From contig BFEA01000005.1 in the NCBI GenBank assembly GCA_003427395.1, positions 7,171,034-7,235,033 on the forward strand: DNA of 64,000 bases. Direction: 5' to 3'. Numbering within the stretch: position 1 is the stretch's first letter; the number at the start of each line of letters is the position of its first letter. Below are positions 43,382 to 51,737 of the stretch, piece by piece. This DNA comes from Chara braunii (taxonomy: Eukaryota; Streptophyta; Charophyceae; Charales; Characeae). A program made the position numbers and the translations under genes. The notes under the pieces were generated by a model that saw only the letters and a program-made list of their open reading frames with translations, did no database searches and was not told the origin of the DNA.

Positions 43382-43670
43382 ACCACCCGCTACCCTAGCC
43401 ATGTTTCAGATATGGCAGGAGAAAGAGGTCCGTAGTGACATCACGGTTGAAGAGGTGGGAGAGAACGAAGAGGTGGAGCAAGAGCGGAAAACTGACACTA
43501 CTAAGGCTGAGCCCATCATAGTAGAGTCGGACGATGAGATTGAAGAAGATTACTGGAACAGGCCGTTGCACGCTGAGACAGGGGAAGACTTGGAGAACGG
43601 CCCGACAGACAATGGAGAGAATGGAGGACCTGATAGACAAAGTCGGGAGATACCAACAGAAGCTGGCTGA
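43287..43670 (+). CDS. Acidic frame overlapping the gag end of element C
   Basis: A 127-codon frame in another phase overlaps gag by about 95 bp. After residue 40 it is acidic and charged (KEVRSDITVEEVGENEEVEQ, ESDDEIEEDYW). It may be the start of the gag-pol extension reached by frameshifting, cut short by the deletion that brings in the LTR end at 43747. No domain is recognisable. Confidence 0.4.
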   Translation: MMGICTTSGGTTLIQGPQVGQGRRLRRAEAGEPPATLAMFQIWQEKEVRSDITVEEVGENEEVEQERKTDTTKAEPIIVESDDEIEEDYWNRPLHAETGEDLENGPTDNGENGGPDRQSREIPTEAG

Positions 43671-43746
43671 TATATGCGAAGAAGTCAAGGAGTGGCAAGG
43701 TAAGGAGCCATCGGTATACCTCTACGACCTAGGTCCGGGATCGCAA

Positions 43747-43780
43747 GGAGGGTCCCCGTGCGGGACCGATGCGCACGACA
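43747..43780 (+). repeat. Truncated 3' LTR end of element C
   Basis: 34 bp equal to 41473-41506 with one change (GCGCACGACA for GCGCTCGACA). It marks the outer end of the element, so gag is followed directly by a stub of the 3' LTR. Confidence 0.7.
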
Positions 43781-43921
43781 CTGAGCCACCCTTCCCCCTT
43801 TGTGGGCGCCCGCGCTTGACTCACTAGCGCCACCCGTCACTTTCTACCGCGGACGCCCACCTACGCCCTCCCCTCACACGGACCTCCTCTGGCCCCCTCC
43901 AATCCGTCCTGTCACCTCCTT

Positions 43922-45556
43922 ATGGCCGACGGCGTGTCCACGCTCCTAGCGCGACGACCGCCACATGCCAGGCCTTCCCTTACCCTACGGGCGCACCCAC
44001 CCAGATTCCGGTCACTACGGCCACGGGACCACAACCCTCTGCCACGGTTTCAACTTTTCCGGGTAGCCCGCTTCTCCCTCCCCTTCGCACGACCACAACG
44101 CCACCTGACTCTCCCCCTCATGGGATGCCCCGCGCCGCTCGTGCGTCTACTTTCCCCACTCTTCCTCCTACTATTCCTCGCTCGATCTATGTTCACCGTC
44201 TTGAGACTGAGCTTGCCCAGATTCGGGCTGACCTCGCCCTTTTATGCCTTCAACCACCCCTACCATCACAGGTGGCCACACCTTCGGGCGCACCCCCTCT
44301 TTCTCTACTCTTCCATCCATGCAGGCTTGCTTCCCCCGCCCTGCACCCCCTCCACCCCCATCCTACCTCCTTCCTACTCCCTCACAACCTGCTGCTGTTG
44401 CCCCCGCCGCTCCCCCATGCGGCCTGGGCGTACAGTCAGGTGCGCCCTCTTCTCCAGGACCTGCGCCGACTTACTCGGCCGTAGCGCAGGCCTCTGCTCC
44501 TCGATCTCCTCGCCACCAAAACGGTGGCGCACCACTCGTCCGCTTAACGGACATTGCCTTGTATAACGGTACAGGGATACGCGTGTCTCGGTGACTACAG
44601 TCTGCCACCCGCACGCTTCAGCTCATGGGCGTCCCACCCGACACGTGGGTGGCTCACCTCTCCACGCGCCTGCGCGGCGGTCCTTTGATGCCTGGGAGGA
44701 TTTCTACTCTCACTCCTTTCGTGAGGGTTGGACCTCGACCTTCGTGGATTTTCAGGGGTTCCTTGAGGATCGCTTCGGAGCCTGACATGACGTGACTAAC
44801 GCCTTCGAGTGTGTCGTTAGTACACGCCGGTCCGGCTCTGGTGGCGATGCCGGCCTGGACTGCCACATCCAGGTCTTTCAGGACGCCCGCCTCATTTGTG
44901 ATGTGGCGTTCCTCCCCGAGGCTGCCCTCATCGATCGTTTCTTGGCCAACCTTCCCCTTGAGCACCGATCTGAGTTATGGCGGTATGACTTCACATCTGC
45001 CTCGCAGGCTTACGAGGCCACCAGGGCCCATCAGCGAATGCGGGCCCGTCGTCAACCCACTTCCTCCTCCCAACCTCAGCGTATTGGTTACGCTCCCTCC
45101 TCCTCTCACGACACTTTTCAATGTCGTTCCCCTTTCCATGGTCGTCCCTGCCGTTCCGCGCAGCAGGGCCGCCAGTTCTCGCACCGCTTCACCACGCTCG
45201 AGTATGGTGAGAAGGACATTGTTGCCCCGCTGTTGCCTGAGGGTGACCACAACGACGACCTCGACCTCTGCGAGGTCGTTCACTACCACCTGGAGGATTC
45301 TACTCTCCCTATAGCCGAGCGCCTCCAGCTCGCCCTTTCCACCCTCTCCCGGGCACACAACTGCTCTAGTCATGCTGGTGCGTCACCCCCCGAGGTCCCT
45401 CAGCAGGACCTTCCTCGGGGCTTTGTCCCTCCTCGTGGTGTCCTTTCCGTTGAGGAGCGCACGTCCATTTTGCGCTGGCATGGGTGTTTGCGCTGCCGCC
45501 AGGACGGTCATACCCCCTCGCGGTGCCCTTACACCGCTGCCCTCGACTACGACTAA
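43922..45556 (+). pseudogene. gag: Gag of element D
   Basis: Gag is spread over several frames. A Pro/Ser/Thr-rich N-terminus (frames at 43922 and 44125, the latter with IYVHRLETELAQIRADLALL, a helical segment) leads to capsid-like sequence at 44591-44785 and 44792-45556 (ALIDRFLANLPLEHRSELWR). A zinc knuckle CLRCRQDGHTPSRC is near 45487-45528. A stop at 44784 and at least two frame changes interrupt it. Confidence 0.65.
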
Positions 45557-45873
45557 GTTGAGCTCTCTCGCCCGCGTCGTGCTCAGTTACCCCCCAGCAC
45601 CTCGCATCCCCGCGGTGCCTCCTAGCCACGGTGCAATGTACACCTGCGCCCTCCTCAGTAGTCGGCTTCCCGACATCTCCGTCGCGGTTTGCCCCTCTCG
45701 CTATTGGAGTTGAGGTATCGTAGGACCCGACAGAGTGTACTCAGCCCTCTTTCGTAGTATCGTCTGCGCCTCCGCAGACCACCATTTCCCCTCCTACCCC
45801 TCCGCGATTACTGACGCGTCGAGCCATTCGCTCAACCCGTTGCAGCGAGCAGCTTGCGACTCGCGAGGACGTT

Positions 45874-46488
45874 GTGTCCTCTCTTCTGAACTTGAGAATG
45901 CTCCAGGCTCGTCAGGAGCGACTCACCCTCCATGTCGCTGCACTGTGTCGCCTTCTCACCATCCTCTCTGACCCTGATCGCACTCTCCCGATCATTCGAG
46001 TACGACTGGGGACCTCCATGAGGGTGTACTCAATGCTGTGTGATTCCGGTTCTCAGGGCGACTTCATTCACCCACGTGTGGTGAAAGAAGCCTGCTTACC
46101 CACGATAGGGTCTCGGACTCCCATCTCGGTCACCCTAGGGGATGACAAAACCCAACGCTTCTTCGATCAGACGGTCACCGACCTCCCTTTCTTCCTCACT
46201 CTCGAGCCGACTGATCGTCCCTCGGTGTCTTGTCGCCACCGCTCCTAAGCACATTTTGATGTGATGGAGACAGGGTACGATTTCATTCTCGGTACTCCGT
46301 GGGCTCGTCAGTTCTGCAGCACCGAGGCCGATTGGGCGACCAACGCTCTCGTTCTAAGAACGAAGTGTGGACAGACGTATTGCGTACCTTTTATAGGTAC
46401 CACTGCGACACCACGCCCCGATACTCCTCCCCCGGAGCCTTCCGTGCCCACACCATCTCCTACTATCACCGTCACCTCGCCTCGGTAG
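45874..46488 (+). pseudogene. Retroviral-type aspartic protease of element D
   Basis: The catalytic site CDSGSQGDFIHP is at about 46039-46074, followed by the flap region (PISVTLGDDKTQRFF) and, after a stop and frame change near 46246, FILGTPWARQF, the usual second landmark. The catalytic Asp is kept, but the chain is broken in two. Confidence 0.7.
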
Positions 46489-46799
46489 TTCGCCCACTTC
46501 ATCCGACAGGACGACGTCACCTTCTTTACGGTGAACATTATGGATCTCTTGCACGATGATCCACCCTGTCCAGACGCCGAGCTCCTCTTTCTGGAGCAAG
46601 ATCCTCCTCCTATCTCTATGGCTTCCATCTCTACTTCCCTCCCTCTGTCGTACGTCGAGTCCACCCCGTCATTGCGCACCGACGCAGGCGCTGAGGAACT
46701 CGCACACTATACGGCCGACCTGGAGCCCGCAGTTTGTGACCTCATTCGAGAGTACCACGGCGTTTTCCCATTGTCATTCTCGTACGCCGACACCCCACG

Positions 46800-47381
46800 A
46801 TGCGCGACGTCGAGCATTCCATCCAGCTTGTGCCTGACTATTGCGTTCACCACCAGGCACCCTACAGACTCTCGATCCCCGAGGCCACCGAACTCGAGCG
46901 TCAGCTTGAGGAGCTCCTGAGACTGGGTTTCATTAAACCCAACAACTCCCCGTGTGGTGCACCTTTCCTCTTTGCTCGCAAAGCGGATGAAACTCTCTGT
47001 CTTTGCATCCATTATCGCGGGCTCAACCGCAATATAGTTAAGAACAACTACCCCATGCCTCGATCGGACGAGCTGTTCGACCGCCTAGCAGGCAACTGCT
47101 TCTTTACGGAGATTGATCTTCGTAGCGGTTACCATCAGATCCGCGTCGATGCAGCAGACCAACTGAAGACAACGTTTCGATCACGCTTCGGCCACAATGA
47201 GTTTACGGTGATGCCATTCGGCCAACGCACCCGCTACCTTCCAGAGGGCGATGAACGAGATCTCAGGGACGTCCTGGAGCAGTATGTTCTCGCAGAGTGT
47301 CCCACCTGTCAGGAGGTGAAGAGTGCGAACCACATGCCTTATGGTTTGCTCCAGCCTCTTCCTATCCCTGCGGGTCATTGA
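46800..47381 (+). pseudogene. RT-integrase fusion by deletion in element D
   Basis: The frame starts with PYRLSIPEATELERQLEELL, GFIKPNNSPCGAPF, LCIHYRGLNRNIVKNNYPMP and TEIDLRSGYHQIRV, the first half of a gypsy RT including the motif A Asp. At FTVMPFG it passes without a stop into QRTRYLPEGDERDLRDVLEQ and AECPTCQEVK, the integrase zinc-domain end. The YLDD motif, thumb, RNase H and integrase HH pair are gone, a loss of roughly 1.4 kb compared with full-length relatives. The fusion stays in frame. Confidence 0.85.
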
Positions 47382-47393
47382 CAGTCCATCTCA

Positions 47394-48061
47394 ATGGACT
47401 TTATCGGTCCTCTTTGTCCTCCAAACCCCCGCGGTCATGATGCTATCCTGGTCGTCATCGACCGCTTCACTAAGCACACACGCTTTGTTCCGTGCCGCTA
47501 TGCCATCAGTGCACGTGAGGTCGCCGACATCGTGTTTGACCAAGTCGTGCGTGACCACGACTTACCTCTGAGCATCATATCTGACCGTGACCCGCGCTTT
47601 ACCAGCCGCTTCAGGCGATGGCTCCACGAGGTTTACGACACCCAGATCCGCTTCTCCTCGTCTTACCATTCCCAGACCGATGGTCAAACGGAGGTCACGA
47701 ACAGGACTCTCGATGATATTCTCCGAAAGATTTTTCATGAGGACTAGCAGTGGGATCTCCATCTTGCCCACGCAGAGATAGCCTACAACCACACTGTCTC
47801 GCCGGGATGTCGCCTTACTATTGCGACCTCGGCTATCACCCTCGTGTTCCCGCGGACTTCCTTCGACCGTCACAGATGCACCCCGACACGAGTTGTTCCG
47901 CGCTGGATGATTGGGTTGCACACATGACGTCGATCATGAAGACCGCGCATGAGCACATAGCCGCTTCCCAGACTCGCATGGCAGCACATGCGAACCGATC
48001 GAGGATGGATCATTTGTTCAAAGTCGGTGATGATGTGCTTATCGACACCCGCCACTTATAG
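47394..48061 (+). pseudogene. Integrase core of element D
   Basis: DDE integrase: the first Asp in MDFIGPL, the second in IISDRDPRF, and Glu in TDGQTEVTN (47394-47747). A TAG at about 47745 and a frame change follow; the later part (AAHANRSRMDHLFKVGDDVL) is readable to 48061, where a stop precedes the rest of the C-terminal domain. Confidence 0.8.
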
Positions 48062-48166
48062 CTCGAAGCGGACACGCTTCGCAAGTTTCGGCATTGCTTC
48101 TTTGGCCCATGCCGCATTCTCCAGGCCGTCGGTTCTGATACGGCTACTAGCCCAGTCAGCTTCCGT

Positions 48167-48520
48167 GTGAAGCTGCCCGACTACCTACGCCAGACTCGTG
48201 TGCACGATGTCTACCACATCTCGTTACTGCGTCCCTACCGCAGACCGTCGGAGCGTTTCGCTGGACGACCATACGAGCGCCCTCCACCCATCATGGTGGA
48301 AGACCATGAGGAGTTCCTCGTTTCAGACATCATTGGTCGCCGAGTCACAAACGACAACCCTTCTCATGTCGCGTATCTCGTACGTTGGAAAGGTTACCCT
48401 GATGAGGAGGCTACCTGGGAGCCCCTCGAGCACTTGCAGCACGCTCGCATGTTGGTGCGTGCCTATGACCGTGCTCGTTCTACTGGGTTGACTGCTCCTC
48501 CTCAGCCCACGGACCCTCCT
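48167..48520 (+). pseudogene. Integrase tail and chromodomain of element D
   Basis: After the integrase end (DYLRQTRVHDVYHISLLRPY) comes a chromodomain: FLVSDIIGRRVTN, HVAYLVRWKGYPDEEATWEP and LEHLQHARMLV. In chromoviruses this domain steers integration toward marked chromatin. The aromatic W-x-GYP and TWEP landmarks are present. The frame continues to 48874, but the later part is not recognised. Confidence 0.85.
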
Positions 48521-48599
48521 CCTTTCCCTCGGCTGAGGAGATCGCTGAAGTCGAGCTTGCTCCATCTGAGGCAGACCTTCAGCAGCAGTCGGATGCTTC

Positions 48600-49660
48600 T
48601 GGGCGTCCACAACGCAGTCGTTGTCGTCCTGCTCGATACGACGATTGACTCTGACTTATCTTCCCACGTCTTTGACTTCTCAATACTCCATCCGTTCCAG
48701 TTTTGCCACTTCAACTCGTCAACGTTGCGGCTCTTCCTCGACGACATTCCGGACTTCTCATCATGGACATTATCGACAACTTCACGGCCTTCGTCACGAT
48801 CAGCTTTGCCTACTTCAGCCATCGTCACTCTCTTACCACCTTACCCTGTACAGTACCCTGGTTGTGTCGCATGATGGTCTCCCTTCGCCAGGTTCCTCTA
48901 AGTTGGGCTCTCGCTTGGTATACGCATAGGCATCAGGACTGTAGCGTTGCCTTGGTTTCCCAGCTTACGGATCTTGCTCCGACTTCCCCCACCTTAGGAG
49001 TCATTTGCATGATTCCCTTACCCATCACTTTTTCTACCCTCTAACGGCCCTCACACCTTAGTTAGGCAGCCTTGCATGCTTCATCTAGGTGCGGCCAGTA
49101 TACCAGGCTCCCTTATTCCCTTGCATGGTCGACCCTCCATAGCGGTCACTCTTGTAGTCGAGCATTATCTGCCCTAATGGTCTATCTGTTAGGGTCATTG
49201 GTTCTGTTCGCTTCCGGTTCCCTACCCTCATTGAGCCTGATGACAAGTGTCTCCTTGTCATTATGTGTGGATGCCCTTAGGAGTTTATGGACCCCTAGAC
49301 TGCATTCGCCACCCTCAGAGACCATCCCACCCTGTGGTTTGCCACACACTTCTCTTGTGACATATGTTTGTCTTGTTGTTGCTTTGTTGCTCTCAAACTG
49401 AGGCTACTGCCTCTAACATTTCTAGGATTTAGTTGTTTCTGCTTTTGCTGTTCTTAGGACTTATACACTAGTCAGCTGTTTCCAGACTGAGGCTACTGCC
49501 TCCAACAGTCTAGAATTTAGTTGTCATTACTTTCTGCTTTCCTAGGACATGTATACTAGTTAGTTGCTTCTGTTTTCACTTAGGCTGTTAGCTGTGACAT
49601 TGCTGTTTTTTGTGACACTTTCTGTCCTAGGTTGCATCGCATGGACTCAGCATGGGGCTT
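48600..49660. other. Unassigned; possible 3' LTR of element D
   Basis: About 1 kb with no recognised gene. 49399-49565 holds two similar units of about 90 bp (TGAGGCTACTGCCTC ... TAGTTGTTTCTG/TAGTTGCTTCTG). No partner for an LTR lies to the left of element D. Confidence 0.4.
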
Positions 49661-49739
49661 GCTCCACATCCTAGACTACTCGTGTTTTCTTTTTCTTTGG
49701 TAGAGTTCCGCTTCTTGGCGGAAGCGTGCTTGTATCTAG

Positions 49740-50657
49740 GTGATCCATCATAGGCCGAAGATCGTGTGGCGGACCTCTAGTTGGCCTGTGAGACCAGCCC
49801 CTTGGCCTGTTCTCACAGGCCTGTGTTGTATTCGGGGTAGTCCAGTCCAGGCCGGTACCTCTGTCGGTACCAGCCAGTCCAGTCCAGTCCATACAGTCCG
49901 CTGGGGTATACCCCAACCAGAGTTTGTATTTCGGATCATTCTGCATTCACACAGTTTGGAGTACGTGCGTTGGAGTCTCGCGTGGGAGCTGCACTGTGCC
50001 ATCTTGCTCCACTCTCATCCTCCATCTCCATCTCTATCCCAGGCGGAGCACCACACCTGGTGGGTCCGCAACAACGGCTCTTGCCATTACATGGCCATTG
50101 TACATGCCTCTGACCACTGGGAGCTGTGGGACAACGGCGCCATGGTCCATGCCATGATTGATGTCCCTGATTTCTTACAAAATGATGCTGTTTTCTTGCC
50201 ACAACAAACCGTCCACAATCTCTTTTATGTTGAAGATCATTCCTCTGGCCCCGTGCTGCAGCAAGACAATGTACCAACACTCTGCGACCTTCTCCTTTGC
50301 ACAGCCACAAACACTGTTACACTCGGCTGTAGCTGCCATCGTCTCTGTCACAGTCACTACAATGACATGGTTTCTGCATCCATGTGTGGAGAGGACTGTC
50401 CCACAGTTCCTGACTGCAGGCACCCTCCGCATCCGGACACTATATGTCCATTTTGCGGCCATGGGCGCTATACTGAATGCATGCTCTTTCGTGGTGACCG
50501 TTCTTCTTTCATTTTGGCCTGCAATCGACATGCCATTTGTCGGGGGTGTATGATAAGCATGCTCAATGCCACTCGTCGTGGCAATCTTCCATGTGTTCAT
50601 CCACGTCATCCTTACAATGCATGTCCTCTCTGTCGTCAAGGACAGACTTGTTCTTGA
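49740..50657 (+). CDS. RING-finger protein with a USP-like segment
   Basis: This 305-codon frame ends at TGA 50655-50657. Residues 236-298 form a RING finger: C236, C239, C261, H264, C267, C270, C295 and C298 (spacing CX2C-X21-CX2H-X2CX2C-X24-CX2C), the zinc-binding pattern of ubiquitin E3 ligases. Residues 110-165 (SCHYMAIVHASDHWELWDNG, then FLFYVE-like NLFYVE near 160) recall the His box of ubiquitin-specific proteases, where the family has G-H-Y; here Gly is Cys. The first 55 codons are the dispersed 140-bp repeat, so the true start is probably later, or an intron ends there. A USP Cys box is not seen in this window. RING fairly sure, USP link tentative. Confidence 0.5.
   Translation: MIHHRPKIVWRTSSWPVRPAPWPVLTGLCCIRGSPVQAGTSVGTSQSSPVHTVRWGIPQPEFVFRIILHSHSLEYVRWSLAWELHCAILLHSHPPSPSLSQAEHHTWWVRNNGSCHYMAIVHASDHWELWDNGAMVHAMIDVPDFLQNDAVFLPQQTVHNLFYVEDHSSGPVLQQDNVPTLCDLLLCTATNTVTLGCSCHRLCHSHYNDMVSASMCGEDCPTVPDCRHPPHPDTICPFCGHGRYTECMLFRGDRSSFILACNRHAICRGCMISMLNATRRGNLPCVHPRHPYNACPLCRQGQTCS
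49777..49904 (+). repeat. Dispersed 140-bp repeat, copy 2
   Basis: Partner of 39397-39535, with TCTGTCGGTACCAGCC for TCTGTCGATACCAGCC and a few other changes. The two copies bracket the block of elements C and D. Confidence 0.75.
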
Positions 50658-51035
50658 GTCTTTTCTTATCCTCTTTTGCCTTCATCTTCACTCCACACTC
50701 CATACTTTCCCTTACTTTCCCTTTATCATTCTTTGTTTGTCTGCTCTCCATCTCTCCTCCCTGTGTTTATCCCCTCCCCCTTCACTCTGCCTCTTTCTTA
50801 CAGCGTACAAGTGGGCTGTTATTGCACACGGGGATGGGGGCAGCTCACACTCAACTTCATCAACGTGGCGATCCTTGTACGTGAGAGGCACGGTGAAAGA
50901 GGAGTCAAAAAAAGAATGAGAAAAATGAATGGTTTCACTGTGCCCTCCGTGTTTGTCTTGTTTTTTTAATTTTTAATTTTTGCCGTTTGTTTCACAAATT
51001 ACGCTCTTTTAGTTCATAGTTATGTGACAATTAAG

Positions 51036-51205
51036 GTGGATTATCACTTACAGTGTAATCAGTTAGGGGATTCTGCAGACTGTTGAGGGTTCAGCCTCCT
51101 GATGAGTCGGTGAAACTCCGACGAAACAGTTTGCCACAGCCCTTCGTTTGTTGTCCTCTTCTCCCTCTCTGCCTATGGCTTACCGGGCAGCTCTGTTTGA
51201 CTATA
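51036..51205 (+). repeat. Hammerhead-bearing dispersed repeat, complete copy
   Basis: From TTAAGGTGGATTATCACTTACAG through the ribozyme to CTCTGCCTATGG and TTACCGGGCAGCTCTG. The upstream part matches 20139-20257 and the downstream part matches 21068-21170 and the tandem units at 37753. No coding capacity. Confidence 0.85.
51077..51132 (+). ncRNA. Hammerhead ribozyme, type III
   Basis: Stem III AGACTGT (51077-51083) pairs with ACAGTTT (51126-51132), 7 bp with one wobble. T51084 is the cleavage residue (GUU). Stem I GAGG/CCTC has loop GTTCAG (51085-51098). Core CTGATGA is 51099-51105. Stem II GTCGG/CCGAC has loop TGAAACT (51106-51122). GAAA is 51123-51126. All conserved core bases of the family are present. 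It lies about 600 bp upstream of the double-RING gene on the same strand. Confidence 0.88.
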
Positions 51206-51737
51206 TCTATGTATTTCAAAGAGAAAAATACAAGTCCAAACAAGAATGGAAATTTCAAAAACTGTGCTTGTGCTAACCTTTTGCCCTTTTTTTTGTGGTT
51301 GTGCAGCAGGACTGAGAATCTTGTGCCGGCTCCTTTGCTTTGCTAGGAGAAGGAGATCCCGATCATCCTTGGCGTTATCCAGGCCGTGTTCCTGATTGTA
51401 ATCTGCATTGTCCAGGCCAGGATCCCAATTGTTAAATTTGGCACTATGCATGCTGGGATCCCGGGAGGTGGTCTTTCGTTGTAGTCCTTGCTAGAAGCTA
51501 CGTCATCATCGTTAACCAGCATGGTGAGATACCAACCGTCTCTATCGATGAATTCATAAGGTGGGGAGTGCGTGGGAAAGGTCTTGTCGAGGGGAGAGAG
51601 AGCTGTCTGCATCGGATTTTGGGTTCAATAATCTTTTTAGTATTCGTTCCCCTTTACTTATCTAATTATTTATTTATTTATTTTCCTTCGACATCAACGA
51701 GACTCAGAGAATTCCTCAGCAAAATTGAGAGGCCGCA

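Larger units (their letters stand above)
43922..48520 (+). mobile_element. Chromovirus-type gypsy element D, internally deleted
   Basis: Gag, protease, half an RT, integrase and a chromodomain lie in order on the plus strand, GC-rich compared with the neighbours. The RT runs directly into the integrase N-terminus at about 47222, so the second half of RT and all of RNase H are missing. I found no LTR pair. The left side abuts element C's LTR stub, and the right side (48.6-49.66 kb) holds unrecognised sequence that could include a 3' LTR. Confidence 0.85.
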
